Shown piece by piece: positions 28,096 through 35,905 of a stretch of 64,000 nt of DNA (positions are counted from its first letter, which is position 1; each line of letters begins with the position of its first letter). This stretch comes from Saprospiraceae bacterium. Lineage in GTDB: Bacteria; Bacteroidota; Bacteroidia; Chitinophagales; Saprospiraceae. A model generated the notes under the pieces. The model was not told the origin of the DNA, searched no databases, and saw only the letters and a program-made list of their open reading frames with translations. Location of the stretch: NCBI GenBank assembly GCA_958295895.1, contig CATQHI010000003.1, forward strand, positions 1 through 64,000. Reading direction: 5' to 3'. A program made the position numbers and the translations under genes.

Positions 28096-29698
28096 AACGC
28101 TCCGTAGGTGCATGCGTAGCCGCTTCAATACCCGCAGAGATGTAGGCCCGCGTCATCCGGGGGTCGATGAGTTCGTCCACCCAGAGGCGGGCCGCGGCGT
28201 AGTACGGACTGGTCTGTGCGTCGTACCGCTCGGTGATTTTCTTGAGCAGCGCCTGTTCCTCCTGCTCGCTGACCTCCTCACCACGTGACTTTTGACTGCT
28301 CACCTGAATCTGCAACAGCACTTTAGCGGCCTGCTCGCCCCCCATTACGGCGATGCGTGCCGTCGGCCAGGCTAGCATGAGACGGGGATCGTAGGCGCGG
28401 CCGCACATGGCGTAGTTGCCCGCGCCGTAGCTGTTGCCGACCACAATGGAGAATTTAGGTACGGTGGAATTACTCACGGCACTGACCATTTTCGCCCCGT
28501 CCTTGATGATGCCACCCTGCTCGGAGCGGCTACCGACCATGAAGCCGGATACGTCGTGCAGAAACACCAGCGGTATCTCCTTCTGATTACACACCATGAC
28601 GAAGCGCGCCGCCTTATCCGCCGAGTCACTGTAGATGACCCCGCCGAACTGCATCTCCCCTTTGCCGCTCTTCACTACCTCCCGGTTGTTGGCCACGATG
28701 CCGACCGACCAGCCGTCGATGCGGGCGTAGCCGCACAGTAAGGTCTTTCCGTAGTCCTTTTTATACTCCGTAAAAGTGCCCCCGTCGACTAGGGCAGCAA
28801 TGAGGGCACGGCCGTCGTAGGGTTTGGCGCGTTCCTCGGGTAGTACGCCCAGGATGTCCGCCTCGTCGACCTCCACCGGCTCACTGCGGTTGAAGGGGGA
28901 AAGCACTTTTTTGGGGACTCGGCCCATCAGGTCGCGGATGGTCGCTAGGCACTCCCGGTCATCGGCGCACTTGTAGTCGATCACGCCGCTGACGGAACTG
29001 TGCATGGTGGCCCCGCCGAGGTCTTCGGCTTCCACTTTCTCACCGATGGCGGCCCGCACTAGGTAGGGGCCGGCCAGGAAGATGCTGCCCGTGCCCTCTA
29101 CGATCAGACTTTCGTCGGACATGATCGGCAGGTAGGCCCCTCCGGCCACGCAGCTGCCCATGACCGCGGCTACCTGCGTGATGCCCAGGGCGCTCATGCG
29201 GGCGTTGTTGCGAAAGATGCGCCCGAAGTGATCGGCATCGGCGAAGATCTGATCCTGCATCGGCAGGAATACGCCGGCACTATCGACCAGGTAGATGATG
29301 GGTACCCGGTTTTCCATGGCGATCTCCTGCGCCCGCAGGTTCTTCTTACCCGTGATGGGGAACCAGGCGCCTGCTTTGACGGTGGCATCGTTGGCTACAA
29401 TCACGCAGAGCCTACCTGCGACTCGGCCGTAACCAGCGATGACTCCGCCGGCCGGGCAGCCCCCGTATTCCTCGTACATCTCGTAGCCGGCAAATGCGCC
29501 AAACTCCAAAAATTGGGTGCCGGAATCGATGAGGGCGGCTACGCGTTCGCGGGCGGTGAGCTTTCCTTTTTGGTGTTGCTTGGCTACGCGCTTTGGCCCC
29601 CCCCCCTCCAGGATGCGTTCCAGGCGGTGGTTCATGCGGGCTACCTGGAGCAGCATGCCGTCTTCGTGGGCGGCGGCCGTGCGTTCTTCTTTGGTCAT
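28070..29698 (-). CDS. Acyl-CoA carboxylase, carboxyltransferase (beta) subunit
   Basis: A 542-residue biotin-dependent carboxyltransferase. Sequence such as ARMNHRLERILEGGGPKRVA, GGATMHSSVSGVIDY and GDSYGAGNYAMCGRAYDP-like VVGNSYGAGNYAMCGRAYDP fits the methylcrotonoyl-CoA carboxylase beta branch (leucine degradation) best, with propionyl- or geranyl-CoA enzymes as alternatives. It needs a biotin-carrying alpha subunit, not present in the window. Cytoplasmic. Length is normal. Confidence 0.9.
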   Translation of the reverse strand: MTKEERTAAAHEDGMLLQVARMNHRLERILEGGGPKRVAKQHQKGKLTARERVAALIDSGTQFLEFGAFAGYEMYEEYGGCPAGGVIAGYGRVAGRLCVIVANDATVKAGAWFPITGKKNLRAQEIAMENRVPIIYLVDSAGVFLPMQDQIFADADHFGRIFRNNARMSALGITQVAAVMGSCVAGGAYLPIMSDESLIVEGTGSIFLAGPYLVRAAIGEKVEAEDLGGATMHSSVSGVIDYKCADDRECLATIRDLMGRVPKKVLSPFNRSEPVEVDEADILGVLPEERAKPYDGRALIAALVDGGTFTEYKKDYGKTLLCGYARIDGWSVGIVANNREVVKSGKGEMQFGGVIYSDSADKAARFVMVCNQKEIPLVFLHDVSGFMVGSRSEQGGIIKDGAKMVSAVSNSTVPKFSIVVGNSYGAGNYAMCGRAYDPRLMLAWPTARIAVMGGEQAAKVLLQIQVSSQKSRGEEVSEQEEQALLKKITERYDAQTSPYYAAARLWVDELIDPRMTRAYISAGIEAATHAPTERFNVGAVQT

Positions 29699-29751
29699 AC
29701 GTGGGGGCTTGGGCGGCGGAAATGTACGATATTCGCGCTAAGCCCCCCATC

Positions 29752-29979
29752 ATGGACAGCAGCCTCATCGGACTTATCATTCACCTGGTGTTCTTCGCCA
29801 TTGGGGTGTACCTGTACCTGTTCTCCCGGGGGCTGGTCCGGGCCGGCAATATGGAGACCCGGGAGCGAGCTGAGACCTTCCGTAAGGAGAATGCTACCTG
29901 GATGCGCTACCTGGGCCTTGCGCTGGCGGCTGTAATGCTGCTCAATCTGGTCTACGACGTTTTAGCTTTACTAGACTAA
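29752..29979 (+). CDS. Small membrane protein with two helices
   Basis: A 75-residue protein with helices at about residues 5-25 (LIGLIIHLVFFAIGVYLYLF) and 51-73 (YLGLALAAVMLLNLVYDVL), joined by a charged segment (NMETRERAETFRKEN). No family recognised. It starts 53 bases from the divergent carboxylase start. A hairpin (AAGGCAGC at 29985-29992 with GCTGCCTT at 30017-30024) follows the stop. Confidence 0.7.
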   Translation: MDSSLIGLIIHLVFFAIGVYLYLFSRGLVRAGNMETRERAETFRKENATWMRYLGLALAAVMLLNLVYDVLALLD

Positions 29980-30036
29980 ACGCGAAAGGCAGCGAAGCAG
30001 CCCGTGAGGGCCGCCCGCTGCCTTAGCGTGTACGTG

Positions 30037-30462
30037 TACCCGGAACGGGAATCGAACCCGTACTCTCAGTACTGAGAACTGGATTTTACTTACCACTACG
30101 GCTTTCACCGCCACCGCTGCTGCTCGGCGTTTGGGGTCTGGACTTTACCTTCACCTTGCCCGCCCCGAAGGACAGATTTAGGTGCTCGCCGTCAAGTCTC
30201 TACACCTTCCCACTCCCTTGCAGGTGGGGGCTTGGCTCGGTATTGGCAGCGATGTCACCACCGCAGCGTTCACCGACTTTGACGAGTTCTACTCCGGCAG
30301 TTTCCTGCCGGGCAACCCTGATGTTGTCAACCGACCTTGTCGATTTCAACGGCACTCCGTGGGTCAAACAAAGAGGAAGCGTTCCTTCCACTGATTATGA
30401 CTCGGACAGCATACGAAGTGCGAACTTGAGTCCAGCGCGTCTACCAGTTCCGCCATCCGGGC
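30037..30462 (-). tRNA. tRNA-Leu interrupted by a group I intron
   Basis: The 5' half (30462 down to about 30429) begins GCCCGGATGGCGGAACTGG and ends in the anticodon arm; the 3' half (30088 down to 30037) has the anticodon 3' arm TCCAG, a long variable arm (CTCAG/CTGAG), the T arm (ACGGG TTCGATT CCCGT) and acceptor TCCGGGT. The acceptor halves pair over 7 positions (one G-U). The long variable arm makes it class II. The anticodon stem CTGGA/TCCAG closes only when the intervening 340 bases are removed; that gives loop CTTAAAA, anticodon UAA. The mature RNA would be 86 nt without an encoded CCA. If the splice sites differ slightly, CAA is the alternative. Confidence 0.88.
30089..30428 (-). ncRNA. 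Group I intron in the tRNA-Leu anticodon loop
   Basis: About 340 bases with the core blocks of cyanobacterial-type (IC3) tRNA group I introns in the right order. The P4/P5-like CCAATACCGAGCCAAGCC is at 30246-30229, the P7 5' block GGTGTAGAGACTTGACGG at 30206-30189, and the P7 3' block AAGGTAAAGTCCAGA at 30151-30137, where GACT pairs with AGTC. The intron ends in G before the 3' exon. No homing endonuclease frame is present. Exact ends are my estimate: the usual U-G pair at the 5' splice site is not obvious. Confidence 0.85.
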
Positions 30463-30578
30463 GGTACGGGGGTAAAGGTAAGTTGTTGAACGTAGCTGCG
30501 CAAGTATGTACCTACTGCACACACACATAGCGCAGCCAGAGGCTGCATTTTGCTGGCGCTGCAGGAGGCAGCATTGTA

Positions 30579-31187
30579 CTACTTCGGTGTACAGTTGCTG
30601 TACTGGACTACCCCCCGCAGTGCTTTTTTTAATGCCCGCCGCGCGATCTCCTTCTCGGTATACTCGATCTCGTACCACCGGGGCTCCGCCTGTAAGTTCA
30701 GCCGGCCGTTTACTTGTACAGTTTTGACGAGCGCTCCCTCGGTAAGGTCGTAGACGTAGACGAATGCAGAGGCCTCCCGATCGGCCGGTATAGCGGCAGG
30801 AAAACTGGGCACCATTTCTCCCCGGCCGGGGCCGATATCGAGGTACAGAATATAGTCCAAGTCCGTTTGCTCCACAAAGAACTGCAGGTTATGCTCTGCT
30901 AGCCCCTCGCCATAAAGTGCTGGCAACTGCGCGGCTTCATTCATCATATCTTCGGTCAGTAGCTCAGCCTCCCCACACTTCTTCAACATGCTGCGTAGCT
31001 CGCGGTACGCCTTGTCCGCCGATGCCGGATCGCCGAACGGCCCCCGGGGTTCCAGTACCCCAATACGCGCATCTCGTAACGGAAGCTGCACGCGCTCGAA
31101 GGAGCCGGCCGTTGTGTAATTGCCACGGTGCACACAGGACGTCAATAGGAGAGTGTACCAGGCAAAGGAGAGCATACGGATACGCAA
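30579..31187 (-). CDS. Uncharacterised lipoprotein
   Basis: A 202-residue protein with a lipoprotein signal (LSFAWYTLLLTSCV, lipid Cys at about 18). The body has alternating charged and hydrophobic stretches; the VEQTDLDYILYLDIG and ASAFVYVYDLTEGALVKTVQ pattern recalls periplasmic lipoproteins that assemble with surface or curli-like systems, but no family is assigned. A second ATG four codons later is an equally good start. It precedes the tRNA gene on the same strand by about 115 bases. Confidence 0.7.
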   Translation of the reverse strand: MRIRMLSFAWYTLLLTSCVHRGNYTTAGSFERVQLPLRDARIGVLEPRGPFGDPASADKAYRELRSMLKKCGEAELLTEDMMNEAAQLPALYGEGLAEHNLQFFVEQTDLDYILYLDIGPGRGEMVPSFPAAIPADREASAFVYVYDLTEGALVKTVQVNGRLNLQAEPRWYEIEYTEKEIARRALKKALRGVVQYSNCTPK

Positions 31188-31365
31188 GACGAAGCACTTA
31201 GGTGAGCGGGCAAATTACTTCCATCAGTTATCCGCCGCCCGGTCAGCCATTTACTTTAGCACAAGATTAACGTCAACTGCCGCGCCACCCACTTGGCACC
31301 TGCGGCCCCGCCCCCTAAAACACCGTACCCCCCTGGGCCCCTACTGCTATCTCCTTAAATTTTAG
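31188..31365. other. Divergent intergenic region
   Basis: AT-richer DNA between the lipoprotein and helicase genes. No gene is seen. The helicase promoter lies at its right end. Confidence 0.4.
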
Positions 31366-31373
31366 TACCTTTG
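31366..31373 (+). promoter_or_regulatory. Bacteroidota -7 promoter element for the DEAD-box gene
   Basis: TACCTTTG followed by C matches TAnnTTTG. It is 98 bases before the ATG at 31471, implying a leader of about 90 nt, long for this genome. Confidence 0.7.
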
Positions 31374-31413
31374 CGGCTTCTTAGTACACACGGGTGGCTA
31401 AAGGACTTACGCT

Positions 31414-31474
31414 GGGGTGCCAATTAGGGCACAATGAAGTAGGCCGTTTCACCCGTATAAAGTAGGTGAAATGG
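31414..31474 (+). promoter_or_regulatory. Leader hairpins, one covering the helicase start codon
   Basis: CCGTTTCACC (31444-31453) pairs with GGTGAAATGG (31465-31474) over 10 positions (one G-U), with an 11-base loop. The second arm contains the ATG at 31471-31473. Just upstream GTGCC pairs with GGCAC (31414-31433 region). The start codon would be hidden in the folded leader; regulation, perhaps by temperature or by the helicase itself, is inferred. Confidence 0.55.
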
Positions 31475-33195
31475 AAACGTTTAATGAGACATCGCTGCGC
31501 GATGACGTCAAGCAGGCCGTGGCTGAACTCGGCTTTACTACCCCCACGCCGGTACAGGCACAGACCATACCGGCTATTCTTGATTCCGACCGTGACCTCG
31601 TAGCGCTGGCCCGCACCGGAACGGGGAAAACGGCTGGCTTCGGACTACCCGTCGTAGATGGCATTGACCCCGAGATTCCTGCGGTGCAGGCACTCATTCT
31701 TTGTCCGACGCGGGAGTTGTGCCTACAAATTGCCCGGGACCTGACCGATTTTGCCCGCTTCCGGAAGGGGGTGAACGTGGTGGCCGTTTACGGCGGGGCA
31801 AGTGTCGGGGACCAGATCCGCGCCATCCGCGCCGGCGGCAACATTGTGGTAGGTACCCCGGGCCGTACGCTCGACCTGATCAACCGTGGCAAACTAGTAG
31901 TAGACCAGCTCAAGCGCGTGGTGCTGGACGAGGCCGACGAGATGCTCAACATGGGCTTTCAGGAAGAGCTCAACGGCATTCTCGACGCGACGCCGAAGGA
32001 GAAGCAGACGCTGCTGTTCTCAGCCACCATGCCGAAGGAGGCGCGCAAAATCTCGACCGACTACATGAACGACCCCCAGGAGATCAGTATCGACCATACC
32101 GATGCGGGGAACTCGGATATCACCCACATCTACTACAAGGTGAAGGGCTCCGACCGCTTCAATCTGCTCAAACTGCTGGTGGAGCTTGACGAGGATATGT
32201 ACGCGGTGATTTTCTGCCGTACGCGGCGCGAGGTGGATGGGGTGGCCGAAGACCTACGCTACGCCGGGCACTCCGCCGATGCGCTGCACGGTGATATGAG
32301 CCAGGCACAGCGCGATGACGTGATGAAGCGTTTCCGCAAGGGGCGCATCAAGCTGCTGGTCGCCACCGATGTGGCTGCCCGTGGATTGGACGTCAGCGAC
32401 CTGACGCACGTCATTAACTACAATCTGCCTGATGCTCCCGAGGTGTACGTGCACCGCAGCGGACGCACCGGCCGGGCCGGCAAGGAGGGCATCGCGGTAA
32501 GCATCGTGACCGGGCGCGAGCTGCGCAAACTCCGCGATATCGAGCGCTACGGCAAGATCGAATTCAACGAGGCACCGATTCCGAGTCAGGATGAGGTGTA
32601 CAGCCGCCGGGCCCAGCGCTTCGTCGAGACGCTGAAGTCGGCAGAACTAAAGGACAAAAAAGTACAGGCCCTGCTACCTGAGATCAAGGAGTCGCTGGAG
32701 GGCATTGACCGCGAGCAACTCATCGAGCTGATCGTAGCCCACGGACTGGCCGGCCTGAGTAAGCAGCTCGGCGACACCCGTAAGCTGGAAGCCCCCCGGG
32801 AGGACAAAAAAGAGAAGAAAGGGCGGGAACGCAGGTCCAACGTCAGTTACACGCGGCTGTGCATGGCGGCCGGGCGGCGGCAGGGCTATACCGTACCCCA
32901 GGTGATTGGGATGCTCAACAAGAACGTTCCCGGTCGCAAGATCGACCTTGGTAAGATAGACCTACAGAACAACCTCACCTTTATCGACGTCGACGAGCGG
33001 GAGGCTACCCGTGTGGTGGCCGCCCTTGACGGGGTGCAGGATCGGGGGCAGGACGTGAACCTGCGTGTTTATGACGGCAACGTGGCTCCGGAGAGTAGCG
33101 ACCGAAGTGACCACAAGCCGCGTAACAAGTACAAGGGGTTTGATGGGGGCTTCAAAAAGTCTAAGAAGAAGCACCGGAAGGGGCAGGGGAAGTAG
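31471..33195 (+). CDS. DEAD-box ATP-dependent RNA helicase with DbpA-like RNA-binding domain
   Basis: A 574-residue cytoplasmic RNA helicase. All core motifs are present: Q motif with TPVQAQTIP, ARTGTGKT, PTRELCLQIA, TPGRTLDL, VLDEADEML, SATMP, VATDVAARGLDV and HRSGRTGRAG. The C-terminal region (about 455-530, YTRLCMAAGRRQGYTVPQVI) is the DbpA/CsdA-type RNA-binding domain, followed by a Lys-rich tail. Such enzymes unwind rRNA or structured mRNA during ribosome assembly and cold adaptation. The frame is intact. Confidence 0.95.
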   Translation: METFNETSLRDDVKQAVAELGFTTPTPVQAQTIPAILDSDRDLVALARTGTGKTAGFGLPVVDGIDPEIPAVQALILCPTRELCLQIARDLTDFARFRKGVNVVAVYGGASVGDQIRAIRAGGNIVVGTPGRTLDLINRGKLVVDQLKRVVLDEADEMLNMGFQEELNGILDATPKEKQTLLFSATMPKEARKISTDYMNDPQEISIDHTDAGNSDITHIYYKVKGSDRFNLLKLLVELDEDMYAVIFCRTRREVDGVAEDLRYAGHSADALHGDMSQAQRDDVMKRFRKGRIKLLVATDVAARGLDVSDLTHVINYNLPDAPEVYVHRSGRTGRAGKEGIAVSIVTGRELRKLRDIERYGKIEFNEAPIPSQDEVYSRRAQRFVETLKSAELKDKKVQALLPEIKESLEGIDREQLIELIVAHGLAGLSKQLGDTRKLEAPREDKKEKKGRERRSNVSYTRLCMAAGRRQGYTVPQVIGMLNKNVPGRKIDLGKIDLQNNLTFIDVDEREATRVVAALDGVQDRGQDVNLRVYDGNVAPESSDRSDHKPRNKYKGFDGGFKKSKKKHRKGQGK

Positions 33196-33245
33196 ACCGC
33201 CTTTGGCAGGTAGACACCGTTTCGCGGGTAGACGTCTGCGGCTGG

Positions 33246-33962
33246 TTAGAGGTCGCGGAGGTGTAGGTCGTGGCCGATCTTGATGGCTAGGCGGGTGAGG
33301 AGTTTGAGCCAGAGGACGGCCGTGATGTAGCAGTCGCCCAGGGCGGTGTGGCGGTCGGAGAGCGGGATGCGGTAGCGGCGGGCCAGGGAGTCAAGGGAGT
33401 ATTCCCCTTCGGGGGTCCAGTAACCGGCGGGGCGCAGGCGCTTAGCGAGCTGGGCCGTGTCGATGATGCGGTTTTGGAGGGGGCCGGCGCCGTGGCGGGC
33501 CAGGCTCCGGTTGATCATTTCCAGATCAAAGCCGATGTGGTGACCTACGATGATACTGGCACCTAGGTAGTCGAGTAGCTCTGCCAGTAAGGTGGGCTCG
33601 TCGCTATAGGTGTAGCGGCGGCTGTTGGGGATGATGCCGTGGATGGCTACGGAGTCGCCGGGTGTATGATGGGGCGGGGTAGGGAGGTAGCCCTCGAACT
33701 TTTCGGCCAGGTGAATGCTGTTACCGTATACCCGTAGGGCGCCTAGACTGAGGATACGATCGCGGGTAACTTGCAGGCCGGTGGTTTCTGCGTCGAGGAC
33801 TACAATGGGTAGCTCCCGCAGCAACTGGTCGGGTGAGACGGTACGGCCGGCGAGGGTAACGCGGTAGTTTCGGTACCATTCGGGCCAGCTTCCTGTCTCG
33901 CTGTCGGTAGCATGACTACCGAAGCGATACCGTAGCCGATCGAGCCAGTCGCTTCCCTCCAT
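33246..33962 (-). CDS. DnaQ-like 3'-5' exonuclease
   Basis: A 238-residue DEDD-family exonuclease. Exo I is VLDAETTGLQVTRDRILSLG (catalytic Asp, Glu), Exo II is IVGHHIGFDLEMINR and Exo III DRHTALGDCYITAVLWLKL, which has the His/Asp of the DEDDh type. The substrate could be DNA (proofreading or repair) or RNA. The start overlaps the stop of the DUF294 gene by one base (TAATG); this pairing of an exonuclease with a cNMP/CBS/DUF294 protein is common in bacteria. Confidence 0.9.
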   Translation of the reverse strand: MEGSDWLDRLRYRFGSHATDSETGSWPEWYRNYRVTLAGRTVSPDQLLRELPIVVLDAETTGLQVTRDRILSLGALRVYGNSIHLAEKFEGYLPTPPHHTPGDSVAIHGIIPNSRRYTYSDEPTLLAELLDYLGASIIVGHHIGFDLEMINRSLARHGAGPLQNRIIDTAQLAKRLRPAGYWTPEGEYSLDSLARRYRIPLSDRHTALGDCYITAVLWLKLLTRLAIKIGHDLHLRDL

Positions 33963-35899
33963 TAGCGAAGAAAGGTAAGCTGGAAGCGTAACTCAAGGAG
34001 TTGCTGAATCTCGCGGACGGGGGCGAAGCTGTTACGCAGCAGAAGCCGTTGTACGCGGGTAAGCTCGCTGGGGGCCACGAAGCGACCGGAATCGCCGCGC
34101 TTCAGACCCAGCACCGCACGTAGGCGGATCAGTACCTCGTAGGCCTCCGCTGCATCCTGGTAGAGCTGGGCGTTCTGGGGTTCGAGTTTGGCGAGGGCCT
34201 CGTAGCGGAGGAAGGTGTTGTTGATGTTGCCCTTGCGCGCGCTGAGAATGAGTATGCGGGCGGCATCGGTGAGGGGGCGCATGGCGCGGGCCTTGAGGTC
34301 GAACTGGTCCTTGTGCTCGCCGGAGCGCTCGACGACGAAGTTGCGAAAGAAGGTAAGCGGGCTGGGATTCTGGAGGGCGGCCCGGGCCAGGGAGGCCTGG
34401 AAACGGGTGGAATGACCCTCCATTTCGGCGAAGATGTGGGCGGTAAGTTTATCGGGTAGGCTTCCGTTGCCCCACACCCCCCGGTAGTCAAAGAAAATAG
34501 AGGTGTTGAGCAGGTGCTCGGCGGTGTTGTCGTGCATCCACCGGCTGAACTGGGCCTTCCATTTGGCTACGCTGAGGCACCACTTAGGGTTACTGGCCAT
34601 CATGTTACCATCGCAGTAGCTGTAGCCGGCGGTGTTAAGGTATTCGGTGACGTAGTCCGCTAGCTGTAGAAAGTAGGCCTTGACGGCGTTGTAATGCTCT
34701 TTGGGTACATCCTCAAAGATCAGTGCATTGTCCTGGTCGGTGCGTAGTAGCTGTTCGCCGCGGCCCTGGCTGCCGAGGGCTAGCCAGTCGAACAGTGCCG
34801 GCGGATTGCCGTGGCCATCGGCCTGCATGCGGGCCAGGGCTAGCTTCATGGACTTGCGAATGATGGCATCGTTGATCTGCGTCATCACGGCGGTGATGTA
34901 GGAGATGGCTACCTCCTTATCGAGCAGTCCGGCCAGGATGGCCTCGGCGCGGTCGCGGAGCTCACGTAGGTAGTGCGGTGATTTGGCGCGCCCGATTTCC
35001 TGGATCAGTACGGCCGGGTGGTTACCCTGAGCCAGTAGCACGTCGTGCTCGCTAATCACCCCGGTCACGGCGGAGCGATCCGTGCCGTCGGCAGTCTGCA
35101 CCAGGTGGTGGTAGCCACTCCGTAGCATAGCGATCTGGACATCCGCAATCGTGGCACGCTCACCGATGCACACCACGGGGCTAGACATGATGGCCGATAC
35201 CGGTGACTGTCGACTTACCAGTGCCGTGGCTACGCTACGCCGCAGGTCGCGGTCGGTGACAATACCCACCGGATGCTGCGCTTCGTCAACCACTACGATA
35301 GAGCCCACCTCTGCTTCGGTCATAGCTTTTGCCGCGTCGATGATGGTTTGCTCCGGCTGGCAGACGATGGGTTCGCGACTCTGTTGTACGAACTGTAGCG
35401 CCTGGAGGTCGGGTGTTACCTCGTCCGGCGCCGGCGCTGTGGACTTGGCGGTAGCTGCGCGGTACGCTCTGGCGTAGCGGGTGCTACCGGCCATACTCGC
35501 GAGCAAGTACTGCAGCACCCTGGGGTAGTTGCCGATCAAGTCGCGAAAGCCCTCGCTGTTGACGGCGTAGAGCAGACTTTCTTCTGCCGCCCGAGCTACA
35601 AAAACGTAGTTGTCATCGGCCAGTAGTGGGCGGATGCCGAATAGCTCTCCTTCGCCGCAGCGTTCGACCAGTAGCTCCTCGCCGCTCTGGTCCTCGCTGA
35701 AGAGCTCGATGGTGCCTTCTTTGACAACGTAGAAGCGGTCGCGGGGTGGCTCGCCGGGACGAAACACTACGGTACCCGGCGGTTGGTAGCGCACCTCTAC
35801 CCGGGCGGCAACCTGGAGCAGGACGGCGCGGTCGAGGTAACTAAAGGGTTCTATGTCCTTGAGGAAATCGCAAACCCGGTGGGTGACCTGGTTGGGCAT
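33962..35899 (-). CDS. cNMP-binding, CBS and DUF294 nucleotidyltransferase-like protein
   Basis: A 645-residue cytoplasmic protein in four parts. Residues 15-130 are a cyclic-nucleotide-binding-like domain (PPGTVVFRPGEPPRDRFYVV, LFGIRPLLADDNYVF). Residues 170-290 are a CBS pair (AKAMTEAEVGSIVVVDEAQH, GIVTDRDLRRSV). Residues 310-480 are a DUF294 nucleotidyltransferase-like domain with WLALGSQGRGEQLLRTDQDN. The rest is the DUF294 C-terminal helical domain. Relatives are proposed to be nucleotide-sensing regulators similar to GlnD. Coupled to the exonuclease gene. Confidence 0.9.
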   Translation of the reverse strand: MPNQVTHRVCDFLKDIEPFSYLDRAVLLQVAARVEVRYQPPGTVVFRPGEPPRDRFYVVKEGTIELFSEDQSGEELLVERCGEGELFGIRPLLADDNYVFVARAAEESLLYAVNSEGFRDLIGNYPRVLQYLLASMAGSTRYARAYRAATAKSTAPAPDEVTPDLQALQFVQQSREPIVCQPEQTIIDAAKAMTEAEVGSIVVVDEAQHPVGIVTDRDLRRSVATALVSRQSPVSAIMSSPVVCIGERATIADVQIAMLRSGYHHLVQTADGTDRSAVTGVISEHDVLLAQGNHPAVLIQEIGRAKSPHYLRELRDRAEAILAGLLDKEVAISYITAVMTQINDAIIRKSMKLALARMQADGHGNPPALFDWLALGSQGRGEQLLRTDQDNALIFEDVPKEHYNAVKAYFLQLADYVTEYLNTAGYSYCDGNMMASNPKWCLSVAKWKAQFSRWMHDNTAEHLLNTSIFFDYRGVWGNGSLPDKLTAHIFAEMEGHSTRFQASLARAALQNPSPLTFFRNFVVERSGEHKDQFDLKARAMRPLTDAARILILSARKGNINNTFLRYEALAKLEPQNAQLYQDAAEAYEVLIRLRAVLGLKRGDSGRFVAPSELTRVQRLLLRNSFAPVREIQQLLELRFQLTFLR

Positions 35900-35905
35900 A
35901 CGGGT

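Noticed and set aside
30156-30530. Open frames on both strands within the tRNA-Leu intron, considered as a homing endonuclease
   Set aside because: No LAGLIDADG, GIY-YIG or HNH motif; the sequence is explained by group I intron structure.
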